64,000 nucleotides of DNA from Xiphophorus maculatus (Eukaryota; Chordata; Actinopteri; Cyprinodontiformes; Poeciliidae): NCBI RefSeq assembly GCF_002775205.1, contig NC_036445.1, positions 3,802,802 through 3,866,801 on the forward strand, given 5' to 3'. A program made the position numbers and the translations under genes. Positions 23,601 to 34,920 of this stretch are shown here, in pieces (the stretch's first letter is position 1; the number at the start of each line of letters is the position of its first letter). The notes beneath the pieces were generated by a model. That model had not been told where the DNA came from. It saw nothing but the letters and a program-made list of their open reading frames with translations, and ran no database searches.

Positions 23601-26600
23601 TTATAATATAAATTGAGAAAATAATTGCAGGAATTGTAATGACAGCTGTTACTAGATAAAGCTTCTGATAGAACTTAAAGAATTAATAACGTGAACTTGT
23701 GTTCAAATACCTGATCAAACAAGAAGTCTTAAACCAGCATTTCAACTTACTTTGTGAACTAAAAGCAATAATGTTACAAATTCAGTGCAAAAAGCACTGA
23801 GGATTACTTTTTAAAAATATAATCAAACAAATACTACTGCTAGTCCTACAGCTAATAACATATTACATTTTTGTTAAAATACTACAAGAATAGGATGACA
23901 AAAACCCAATTTATTATCTCACTACTTTTATCTAAACCCTCTTTTGTTTTTCAGGCAGAAGCTGTGGCCAGTTTGAAATCTCTCTACCACAGACTGTACA
24001 AGTTCTGAGAGGATCCTGTGTCACCGTCCCCTGTTCCTTTGGCATGAAGAGAAAATATGAACAATATTTAAATGGTGGATGCAGAGCTCTGTGGGTTTAC
24101 TCAGATAGCAGTGACCCAAGACTAACAGATACAAACCCAGTGACAGGAAACTTAACAGAGAAAAACTGCACCACCACCTTCAGCAACATGCAGCATGGCC
24201 ATTCCAACACCTATAACTTTAGACTGGATTGTAATGGTCTCAAATACACTTTTAAAACAGCAAGTGTAAAAATTGAAGTCAAAGGTAGGTTTTCTTAAAC
24301 TTTTTTAACATTAACATTTGTTGTGTTTGACAAGTTACTTATTAAACGTACTGGATGATATCATTGTCACTTTTCTCCCAGATAATTTTCCCACACCAAC
24401 TCTGACTCCATCCACATTGGTGGTGAAGAACGGAGACTCAGTGAGTCTGACCTGCTCTGCTTTGGTTCCCTGTCTGTCTTATCCTCCAAATCTGACATGG
24501 ACCCCCCCACTACATAACAGTCAGGAGAAACTGTTGGAGAATCAGGGGAAAACGCCCATGAGGATATCGGTTCTGAACTTCACTGCTTCTCGTCAGAATC
24601 ATGGACAAATCTCCTGCGTTGCTGCCTACCAGAAACAAGATGAAAGCCGTGCTGTAACCTTTTCCACAAGAGTAAATATTCAATGTGAGTTGTATTATTT
24701 TTCTAAACTGTTAAAATTTTAAAGCAATTATGTGTTTTGGGTAATTGTATTGAATTTATCTTCCTTGAGTTCCAAATGCAATATTTATATACTGTATATT
24801 CTTCTCCATTAAATTTTATTTACAAAACGAAAGAAGTAGCTTGTAAAAATTTGTTCAATTTATTTGAATATTTAGGGTCATTTAATTTATATTCAAACTT
24901 ACCTAAATTATAATGCATGCAATTTTTATTATTTATTGTGTAAAACATAAAGAAATAGACCAGTGAGCAGTATTGACTAGACAAATAAATTTTCTCTTGT
25001 AGGAGTAAATCTGCTTCACATTACTTTTACAAAAAAAAATAATAATTAAAGTATTATTCTAAAATAATATTCAAATAAAATAAAACATATTTTGTGAAAA
25101 GACTGCTAAGGCACTAATCAAGTTTGGAGGGAGGAAGGCAAAAATCAACATTTCTCGTTTATGATTATTTGACTTTCTTTTTCTAAACTGTTTTGTTCTT
25201 CAGGCCCTGAGTGTGACAAGTTTGAGATCTCTCTGCCGCAGACTGTACAAGTTCTGAGCGGGACCTGTGTCACTATTCCATGCTCCTTTGAGCTGCAAAG
25301 AGAATATGAAAAACACTTGCATGGGGAATGTACAGCTCTGTGGGTTTACTTGGAAAGCACTGACGCAAGACTAACAGATACAAATCCAGTAACTGGGAAC
25401 CTAACAGAGAAAAACTGCACTACCACCTTCTATAATGTCCAGCCTAATCATTCCAGCTTATATTACTTTAGACTGGATTGCAAAACTCTTAGATACACGT
25501 TTAAAGAAGCAAGTGTAAAAATTGATGTCAAAGGTAGGTTTCTAAATTTGAGTTATTGTATTTATTAATCTATGTTTGCATTTTTGCCTACTAAATGATA
25601 TGATGAAACCTTCCTCCAAGAACATTTTCCCTCACCAACTCTGACTGTGTCCATACTGGAGGGGAAGGAGGGAGACTGGGTGAATTTGACGTGCTCTACT
25701 CCATCTCCATGCCTAACTCATCCCCCAACTCTGACATGGACCCCCAAAATGGGGGATATTATGGAGACAATGCAGATGAGCCCAAATAAATCTACAGCTA
25801 AGACCTCTGTCCTGAGTTTCATTGCTACCAATCTCCATCACAGACAGAACATCTCCTGTACTGCTACTTACAAGATGGGGAATGGAAACTCTAACTCATC
25901 ACTTACTACAAGTTTGAAAACAGAGATTTTGTGTAAGTTAGTTCCTTTGTTCACATTTTAAGTACTATATCTACATTTGTTTCAGTTATGCTAACTTTAA
26001 ACTTCATCCCAGAGAAACCACACTACACAGTGTCATTGCCCATAAGGAAGCTGGAAATTGTGTTAAATTTGACATCAGACAAAAAAGGGAAGAAAGTGGG
26101 AAAGTGGTTTAGAGACAGCGTGAGGGGAAAAAAAGAGCTATGAAGAGAAGGGTGTTTAAATGCAGTGAATATAACCAGAAGTGAAAGCTAACTGATATTA
26201 CATATGTGCTATGTAATATCATATTTTTAAGATTTCCTTTTTCACCTTTTACATAGTGCAAAGAGTGCATACTTCCTGCTGCAGTGATGCTGAAAAAACA
26301 GGCTATGCATTTGTTACTTCAAATATGCTTTAACTGATTTTGAAAACCCTATTTACCATATTTAAAGTTAATCATTTGCTCTGCATCTTAACAGTTCGTC
26401 CAAAGATCCTGCCCTCTTCTAGTTGCATCAAAACAACAAGTCAAATCAACTGTTCCTGTGAAATTGTGGGAAACCCTCCTATCTTGCTGTGGCTTTTCAA
26501 TGGGCAACCAGTCAACCAATCTGGGAAGGTTTATGCTATCAGTCACTCCCTGAATGACACGTATCTGAGGAGCACCATCACTGTGAATCAGCAACAGGAG

Positions 26601-29600
26601 AGAAACTTATCGTCATTGCTCTGTTTCAGCTTCAATTCATTGGGATCAGACAGTAAACAGCTATTCATCAACTCACCTCATATTCCAGCAGAAAATCAAG
26701 GTTTGTTCATCTTCAAAAGAGATTTTTAATTTCAATGGGTTTTTGTATCCTCGTAAAATAAAGCTAAATAAACAAATAACCAATCCTTACATGATTACAT
26801 AAATTGTTTGCTCTCCCGTCTAGCAGCCCTACAATGGTCCGCCATATTTTTGTTGAACCACAGTGACACCCAGTGGTCACAATATGATACAGATAATGAT
26901 TCATTACCCATACAAGTTTTTTCTCTTATCTACATTCTATAATTTTTCTAAATACTCCCGAAGTATTTAGCCATAATACCATAAATACCATAAATGTTAG
27001 AAGATCTTAATGAAAATTTCTATTTTACAATATTGTTTTTTTACATAGATTGCTGTGTTTATAATTCAGCTAGCTGCTGACAAGAATACATAAGAATGAT
27101 CACAAACTAAGTTGTTATTGTTTATTTATGCAACGTTTTTGATGGCTTAAGAAAATGTAAAAAATATGACTCATCACAAATGTTTTCACAGATGATTTAA
27201 AAGTGCTCATTCATTTTGGAAACCGTATTTACCATAATTTCAGGTGACAATTTGCTCTACCTTTGTACAGTTTCTCCAAGGATCCTGCCCTCTTCTAGTT
27301 GCATTCAACGCATAAACCAAATCAACTGTTCCTGTGAAATTGTGGGAAACCCTCCCATCTTGCAGTGGTTTTTCAATGGGCAGCCTGTAAACCAATCTGA
27401 GAATTTTGTCATCACTGACTCTTTGAATGGCACATATCTGAGGAGCACCATCACTGTGAATCAGTCACAGGACAGAAACTTGTCTTCCTTGCTCTGCTTC
27501 ACCTTCAATTCATTGGGATCAGACAGTAAACAGCTTTTTATTAATTCCCCTCACATTTCTGGAGAAAATCAAGGTTTGTTCATTGTTTTATTTATATATG
27601 TTGTTTGTTTTTTATGTATAAATCAATTATTTTATAGAAAATGTATTGAATAATGAAACACAAAAAGTCAAGTCCATCGTAAAAGCTTGTTGGACTGTCC
27701 TGGTGGTTTAGCAGTTAGATACCAACACTGATTACAGTACTTATACTTCACCAATTCCCATTGCCCTCAACTGACTTAATTTTCATTAATCTCTGCAGAA
27801 ACAGAGCAGCAGGTTAACTGCTGATTGATATGTGTCATCACATTCTAGAACTGAAAACTTTTAATTATATATATAAATTATTAGGTTTTAAAAGTTTAGC
27901 TTAATTGGAAAACATGAGATTCCTCAAAAGTGTGTCAAATGTTGATTTAGACATATTAATTCATTTTGGAAACCTTTTTTGCTCTACTTTTTTACAGTTC
28001 CTCCGAAGATCCTGCCCTCTTCCGCTTGTATCAAAACAAGAAGTCAAATCAACTGTTCCTGTGAAATTGTAGGAAACCCTCCAATGTTGCAGTGGCTTTT
28101 CAATGGGCAGCCTGTAAACCAATCTGGGAAGGGTTTTATCATCACTGACTCTATGAATGGCACATATCTGAGGAGCACCATCACTGTGAATCAGCAACAG
28201 GAGAGAAACTTGTCGTCATTGCTCTGCTTCAGTTTCAATTCATTGGGATCAGACAGTAAACAGCTTTTTATGAACTCGCCTCAGATTATAGCAGAAAATC
28301 AAGGTTTGTCTCCATTCCTATAATGCATATTGTTTACCATTCACAAATCAAAAACATAACACTTGATTTTATGGCAAAAAGACATTTCAAAAATAAAATA
28401 CAGTGGATTACAGTAATCATGGACATGGTTACTAGACATGTCCAGTAACCATGTCCAGTAATCCTAAGAATCCAGTAATCCATGGAGTCAATACAAGTAG
28501 TATTGAAAGACTACTCATATTTCAATAGTTTTTGTCTCTGAATTTATTTCTACACTGCTTGGCACCAACTTAGCAGCAAGTTCTTGTGTTGATTGATTAT
28601 GTTATGACATTTTACTAGTAAAACCTTTTGAATCTCTTTCCTTTTTGGACACAATAAATCATTAGATGTCCTAACTTTTAGAGAATGTCCGCTCTTATGA
28701 ATTACATTACATTACATTACATTAACAAGAATCACTACATTCTCAGTTTCGGCATGAAAACAGTAAAGCAAGTTACTGTGTGATTACATAGGCACACAAT
28801 AACTATGTAAGCCTCCTGAATGAAGTGCTACATTTTAGACATGGCCTGTATGATAACTTCATTTTTCTAATTAGCTTTCTAGTAATTACAGCAAGTATCT
28901 TGCTACATGAAAAAGACATCATATGATTCTATTACAGATTAGATTTATGTGAGCAGTGATTGACATCCACCTTTTGTGCATTTTGACCTAAATTGATACT
29001 TTACATTTTTTCGTTATTCTAATATTTTTAGTCATTTTCAACTTTTTCTAGACACAAAATATTCCTTTACAAATTTGTGAAAGTATCCTCTTGAAAATAT
29101 CCATTTTTATACCCAACACATGATTTTCAATGGACGGCTGCATTTTTAATTTAGTAAACTATAGAGAAGAATACATAAGAGCAATGATCAAACGATTATT
29201 TAGGTTTATCGAAACAAACGAAAACTCTGCTGCACAGTTTCAAATATTCAAGTATCATTTTGTTCCAGGCTTAAGTAAGTCTTTAAAAGAATGTGATCCC
29301 TAATTTATTTTGACAGCTGATTTAAACATGTCTCCAACCATTTTAACTGTATTTTCTATATTTTAGGTAACAATTTGCTCCTCTTTTTCTTTTACAGTTC
29401 CTCCGAGGATCCTGCCCTCTTCTAGTTGCATCAAAACAACAAGTCAAATCGACTGTTCCTGTGAAATTGTGGGAAACCCTCCTATCTTGCTGTGGCTTTT
29501 CAATGGGCAACCAGTCAACCAATCTGGGAACGTTTATGCTATCAGTCACTCTCTGAATGGCACGTATCTGAGGAGCACCATCACTGTGAATCAGCAACAG

Positions 29601-32600
29601 GAGAGAAACTTGTCGTCATTGCTCTGCTTCAGCTTCAATTCTTTGGGTTCAGACAGTAAACAGCTTTTCATCAACTCACCTAGGATTTTAGGAGAAAATC
29701 AAGGTTTGTTGTTCATTTTATTAACACGTATTTTCATCAACATTTTACAGTTGAGTATTTCACACATGGTTTTTTGCATAACGTTTGTAATTTTACATTT
29801 GAACACTGGTGAGTGTTTCTGCTTTACTTTGTTATATACCCATATTAAAACATAGTACTCAGAAAAAAGCGACTAAATTCCCAGTTTCTTCATAAAAAAG
29901 GCATAACACACAATAATGTCTCTGGTGAATATAATTATTCACCACATAGCTGGAATAGCTGCAATTTAGAGAATGACCGGACAACAAATCTATCTTCCTT
30001 ATTAAGTTTGTATTAAGGAGAGCATATCCCTAATTCCTGACATTTTGAAAGCCTTGTCATATTTTCAGGTGACAATTTGCTCTTCTTCTACAGTTTCTCC
30101 AAGGATCCTGCCCTCTTCTATTTGCTTTCAACGCACAAACCAAATCAACTGTTCCTGTGAAATTGTGGGAAACCCTCCCATCTTGCAGTGGTTTTTCAAT
30201 GGGCAGCCTGTAAACCAATCTGAGAATTTTGTCATCACTGACTCTTTGAATGGCACATATCTGAGGAGCACCATCACTGTGAATCAGTCACAGGACAGAA
30301 ACTTGTCTTCCTTGCTCTGCTTCACCTTCAATTCATTGGGATCAGACAGTAAACAGCTTTTTATTAATTCCCCTCACATTTCTGGAGAAAATCAAGGTTT
30401 GTTCATTGTTTTATTTATATATGTTGTTTGTTTTTTATTTATAAATCAATTATTTTACAGAAAATGTATTGAATACTGAAACACAAAAAGTCAAGTCCAT
30501 CCTAAAAGCTTGTTGGACTGTCCTGGTGGTTTAGCAGTTAGATACCAACACTGATTACAGTACTTATACTTCACCAATTCCCATTGCCCTCAACTGACTT
30601 AATTTTCATTAATCTCTGCAGAAATAGAGCAGCAGGTTAACTGCTGATTGATATGTGTCATCACATTCTAGAACTGAAAACTTTTAATTATATATATAAA
30701 TTATTAGCTTTTAAGAGTTTAGCTTAATTGGAAAACATGAGATTCCTCAAAAATTTGTCAAATGTTGATTTAGACATATTAATTCATTTTGGAAACCCTT
30801 TTTGCTCTACTTTTTTACAGTTCCTCCGAAGATCCTGCCCTCTTCTGCTTGTATCGAAACAAGAAGTCAAATCAACTGTTCCTGTGAAATTGTAGGAAAC
30901 CCTCCAATGTTGCAGTGGCTTTTCAATGGGCAACTTGTCAACCAATCTGGGAAGGGTTTTATCATCACTGACTCTTTGAATGGCACATATCTGAGGAGCA
31001 CCATCACTGTGAATCAGCAACAGGAGAGAAACTTGTCGTCATTGCTCTGCTTCAGCTTCAATTCTTTGGGTTCAGACAGTAAACAGCTTTTCATCAACTC
31101 ACCTAGGATTTTAGGAGAAAATCAAGGTTTGTTTTTCATTTTATTAACACGTATTTTCATCAACATATTACAGTTGAGTATTTCACACATGGTTTATTGC
31201 AAAACGTTTGTTATTTTACATTTGAACACTGGTCAGTGTTTCTGCTTTACTTTGTTATATACCCATATTAAAACATAGTACTCAGAAAAAAGTGACTAAA
31301 TTCCCAGTTTCTTCATAAAAAAGGCATAACACACAATAATGTCTCTGGTGAATATAATTATTCACCACATAGCTGGAATAGCTGCAATTTAGAGAATGAC
31401 TGGACAACAAATCTATCTCCCTTATTAAGTTTGTATTAAGGAGAGCATATCCCTAATTCCTGACATTTTGAAAGCGTTGTCATATTTTCAGGTGACAATT
31501 TGCTCTTCTTCTTTTACAGTTTCTCCAAGGATCCTGCCCTCTTCTAGTTGCATTCAACGCACAAACCAAATCAACTGTTCCTGTGAAATTGTGGGAAACC
31601 CTCCAATGTTACAGTGGCTTTTCAATGGGCAACCTGTCAACCACTCTGAGGTTTTTGTCATCACTGACTCTTTGAATGGCACATATCTGAGGAGCACCAT
31701 CACTGTGAATCAGTCACAGGACAGAAACTTGTTTTCCTTGCTCTGCTTCACCTTCAATTCATTGGGATCAGACAGTAAACAGCTTTTTATTAAATCCCCT
31801 CAAATTTTGGCAGAAAATCAAGGTTGGTTTGTCTGTTGATATAAATAAATGTGTATTTTTTTGTTGCTATTATCTGTTATTATTATTATCTATAAATTGA
31901 TTTAATACATGATCTATTGTGAATATGCAACTCAACTAAGTCCACCTTAAAACCAACTGATTAGAAATTCATGTAGGTTGTAAGGAGTAAATACAAACTC
32001 TGAATACTTGTCCTTAAATAATTGCTGTTTTCTTCAGCTGAATTACCATCCAGTGACACCTCATCAGTACTGTTTAATGATCCTGTGGCTGAAGTTGATT
32101 TGAAATGAGAGTATGAAGATTAGAAATTTTTTATGAAGATAATTAATGGATCTCTTTTATGCACTTTGTTGATCCCTGAGTTTCTCTAATCACTCAATGC
32201 TAATCCCACCACCATTTTTAAGCCACAAGAGGCCCTTGGTCAGTCAGAAATGTTTTAGAATCAATGATCACTTTTTAAAAACTCTGAAAATATCCCTTTG
32301 TGAGTGATTTATATTAACACTTTAATGATTTAATGATTTGTTGGTTATCTTGACACCGACAAAGGACTTTGTAATGGTGCTAATCTATATTTTCCCATCT
32401 TGCATTTCAGGTAAAGGGCAGATTTCTGTGTTCATCAGCACAACCGTCATCTTACTAGTTTTAGTGTGTGTCTTGCTGTTTGTTATCAGGTAGGTGAGCA
32501 GTTCAAATCAAATCAAAATAGTCTTTTTTCATTTATAATACTCTCTGACTGACAGCTGCATGCCATTCCTGTACAATATCTCGTTTTCTCTTCAACAAAC

Positions 32601-33009
32601 ACTTCTTGTTCTCCTCCTCCACACCCACCAAACAAATAATTTTTTAGCTTTTATATTTTCAGCATTACAGATTACAGATTGTTGTGTCTGTAAAGACATG
32701 ATTGCCTCCTCTGTGGTCTTCATTCATCAAATAATGAACAGCTGAATGCATATTAGATATCATTTTACAGGTTTCAGAAGACTCACCATTACCCTCTATA
32801 TAATATATTTGGAGGCAAACAGACGAAGGTAAATTGTCTTTAGACTTTGTCTTTTATTTCTTCTTTTTTTCTCCCATCATATTTTTAGCTCAAATATTTG
32901 TGTTCAATTTTAGGTACAAAACACAAGTGAAGATGACATCAGTATAAAAGAAATCACATCGATTATGAAAAGAGGAAGCCTAAATAATGACGTTGATGAT
33001 TCGTTGTAG
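17606..33009 (+). CDS. Giant Siglec-like receptor B: six V-C2 pairs plus seven C2 domains
   Basis: Exons: 17606-17651 (signal); V/C2 pairs 18005-18337/18463-18768, 19979-20308/20422-20727, 21247-21576/21741-22046, 22554-22883/23048-23353, 23955-24284/24382-24684 and 25204-25533/25621-25932; C2 26395-26700, 27271-27573, 27998-28303, 29398-29703, 30094-30396, 30821-31126 and 31520-31822; membrane 32411-32489; tail 32771-32828 and 32914-33009. All Ig exons are phase 1 and join to 6234 nt (2077 residues) without a stop. Every V-set has the cysteine pattern (GSC/GTC..PC, KNC) and Y-(Y/N)-F-R-L-D with the lectin arginine. The membrane segment is ILLVLVCVLLFVI. The tail is short and without ITIM: EDDISIKE stands where gene C has EDAIYANT, so the tyrosine is a serine. 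It resembles sialoadhesin (17 Ig domains, no ITIM) in length and tail but has six V-sets rather than one. No second signal exon was seen between pairs. Alternative use of pairs, rather than one full-length mRNA, is possible. Confidence 0.75.
18769..19978. other. Gene B intron between the first and second V-C2 pairs
   Basis: This 1.2-kb intron is larger than the roughly 0.5-0.6-kb introns separating the later pairs. I looked for a signal-peptide exon (ATG plus hydrophobic run plus phase-1 donor) that would split the gene here and did not find one. Several short frames are unsupported. Confidence 0.4.
19979..24684 (+). repeat. Tandem array of four near-identical V-C2 exon pairs
   Basis: Units begin at 19979, 21247, 22554 and 23955 (spacing 1268, 1307 and 1401 bp). 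Each has a 330-nt V exon starting GCAGAAGCTGTGGCCAG, a short intron, a C2 exon (306 nt, 303 in the last) and a downstream intron. Between units 2, 3 and 4 even intron text is shared (for example gaacatatgttcac and tactactgctattctt). The sixth pair (25204) is a more diverged relative. This implies recent tandem duplication within the gene. Confidence 0.85.
26395..31822 (+). repeat. Tandem array of seven C2-domain exons
   Basis: Seven exons (303 or 306 nt) encode the same domain type, with landmarks ILPSS, INCSCEIVGNPP, FNGQ, TYLRSTITVNQ and LCFSFNSLGSDSKQLF (or F-T-F in some). Flanking introns are also duplicated: the intron after 27573 is nearly identical to that after 30396, and the introns after 29703 and 31126 match. 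Exon 5 (30094) and exon 6 (30821) look like hybrids formed by exchange between copies. Confidence 0.85.
32038..32108 (+). other. Possible alternative terminal exon of gene B (soluble form)
   Basis: A strong acceptor (ttgctgttttcttcag) precedes a phase-1 compatible frame of about 24 codons ending in TGA at 32106-32108. It lies between the last Ig exon and the membrane exon. If used, the protein would end without a membrane segment. No clear poly(A) hexamer is visible nearby, so this is weak. Confidence 0.2.
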
Positions 33010-34074
33010 CTTTTATAAAGAAGAAAAAGAAGTCTGGCATTAGAATTATCCGACAACATTTATAGATAAAGGAACTTTCTACTTATGTGGTCACAGAGCA
33101 GCTGCTTTTCCTTGTAAAGGTAAATTGCCATTGGGATTCATAATCACATTATGTTTCACCACTCATTATTATTGTTGGGGCTCAAGATCAAAATTAATCC
33201 TAATGATTTAGAGGTACCAAACAGCTTAAAGCTGGTATTGCTATTTATAAAACAGTCCTGATTTTTTTTTTAAGTGAGATTCAAATTATCCATATTTATT
33301 TCTCTAAACACAAGTAAATATTCTTGCAGACTTCTGCTACTTAAATGTAAATTCACTGATTATGGTTTTATGTTTGCAGGAGTTGGGAATGCATCTTTTT
33401 TATTTAACAAACATACACTTGCTCTGAATCTTAGCTGTTGTAGCTTGTTTTCATTTACATTTTTGTTTTTCCAAAAAGAAAGAATATTGCTGAATATTAC
33501 ATCTTGCTAGAATTTTTTTCCAGGTTTAGATATTGGTGTCACTACAACAATTAATTACATCATAAATGCATTTGCTTGAATCATAGTTGACCATTTCAGG
33601 GTCAGTTTCACCATTTTGTCACCAGTGAAAAATGCTGCAGAGCTTTTCTTCAGATTGTAAAATAATGATTGGTTTCCCCTCTACTTCTGGCTAAGCCACA
33701 TAATTGTATAATTTCTTTTCAGAATTAATGTCACAATCCTTAAATGCTAGATTTGGTTTTCTTTTGTATTTATATTTTTGATTATCTCCTTGTTCTTTAG
33801 TCCTTATCAATTCATGCCTTTGTATTTAGTTTCTTTACTTTTTCTTAAATTTTGTTTCTGATTCTCATGGTAAGATTTGATTATTAAACAAAATTACCTT
33901 CTTTTGAAGGTAGCACCTGCAACACAGTTATTTTTTAATCTTCTGATTCTATCTTGTCTGTACAAGGGTGAGTTAAAGCAATTTGTGTATCAAATTCCAA
34001 AATTAATGCTGTACATAACAAAAGTCCCAATAAAACTGTTTAACTCTTGCAGAAGTTTAAGTGTAGTAATTATT
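33010..34074. other. 3' UTR and flank of gene B
   Basis: No exon is seen. The first canonical AATAAA after the stop is at 34029-34034, about 1 kb downstream, which would give a long 3' UTR. Frames in this AT-rich stretch are unsupported. Confidence 0.35.
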
Positions 34075-34310
34075 ACTCTGGTGAGAAGTAGGAGTTTGTC
34101 CTGTAACGAGCAGGTTGCCAGTTTGAACTCCTGCTCTATTATTATGTCCTTGGGAAAAACACGCCCCCTGCTTTGCCTGCTGGTGGAGGTCAAAGAGCCC
34201 ACTGCTACCGATTGTCAGTCTGCCCCAGGGCAAGCGTGGTTGCAAATGTTGTTTGAATTGTTGCCTAGTGCCTGTTTTGGCCTCTAACACTATTTCATTC
34301 ATAGTAGTAT
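34075..34310 (+). repeat. Diverged fish interspersed repeat
   Basis: The block order (gttgccagtttgaactcctgctc, gtccttgggaaaaacac, ctgctggtggaggtcaaag, cagtctgccccagggca) matches a very common teleost short repeat. Open frames on both strands run through it and are not genes. Confidence 0.5.
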
Positions 34311-34486
34311 TTTTAAAACTTCTCAACAAAACAAAAGAAAAGAAATGAAAGCATCAGCTGTGCCAGCAAGTCTTTTTTAAGAGTATTGATGTGGTTTTTG
34401 CAGCCACATTTTGTCCACTTCCTCTTTATTCTCTTTTTTACAACTAATACAAAAACACACCAACGTGTAAGAGAAAAAACTAGAAC

Positions 34487-34841
34487 AAAACTAAAACAAA
34501 ACCATCTGTTTTTGACCTGCTGCCTGGGTTTAATCCTGACAAGAGCTTGATGCTGGTGAAGGAGCTGAGAATGTCAGGCTGCTGTTGGCAGTACACAAAT
34601 ACAGTAAGTTATCCCTTAGGTGGATTGGAGAAAACACAAAAGCTTCAGGTATACCTGGAACACAGGAAACAAGGCAACAAGAGACTGGAGATACAAGAGA
34701 CACAAGAAGTTCACTAGAAATCTAGAGCAGACTAGAGCTACCATCATAGGTAAACATAGCTTTTACTTGTATAGTGCTCTACCAAGTGCAAAGGATCCAA
34801 AGTGCTTCACACTACACCCTTTCACACACTTATTCATGCAG
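34487..34841. repeat. Dispersed repeat, copy 2 (first copy at 5381-5735)
   Basis: This block is nearly identical to 5381-5735 over about 350 bp. Similarity stops abruptly at about 34841 (5735 in the other copy), where a broken Siglec V-set exon begins. Confidence 0.6.
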
Positions 34842-34920
34842 CATGAACCCTAACAAAGAAAACATTAACCACAGCCTTATGCAGCCTGGTCAAAGCAGAA
34901 CTTGTAAAAATATCCTAAGA
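34842..34920 (+). pseudogene. Fragment of a Siglec-like V-set exon
   Basis: The text aaccctaacaaagaaaacat...cttatgcagcctggtc matches the middle of the V-set exons (aacctaacaaagaaagactg...atgcagcctggtc in gene A). In one frame it reads NPNKENINHSLMQPGQSRT against NLTKKDCTTTFNNMQPGHSKT. The cysteine and the lectin-arginine region are lost. It is a relic of another family member between B and C. Confidence 0.6.

Noticed and set aside
17606..33009. Reading gene B as two or more separate genes
   Set aside because: No signal-peptide exon, membrane exon or poly(A) arrangement was found between the V-C2 pairs, and all phases match. It remains possible that pairs are alternatively used.
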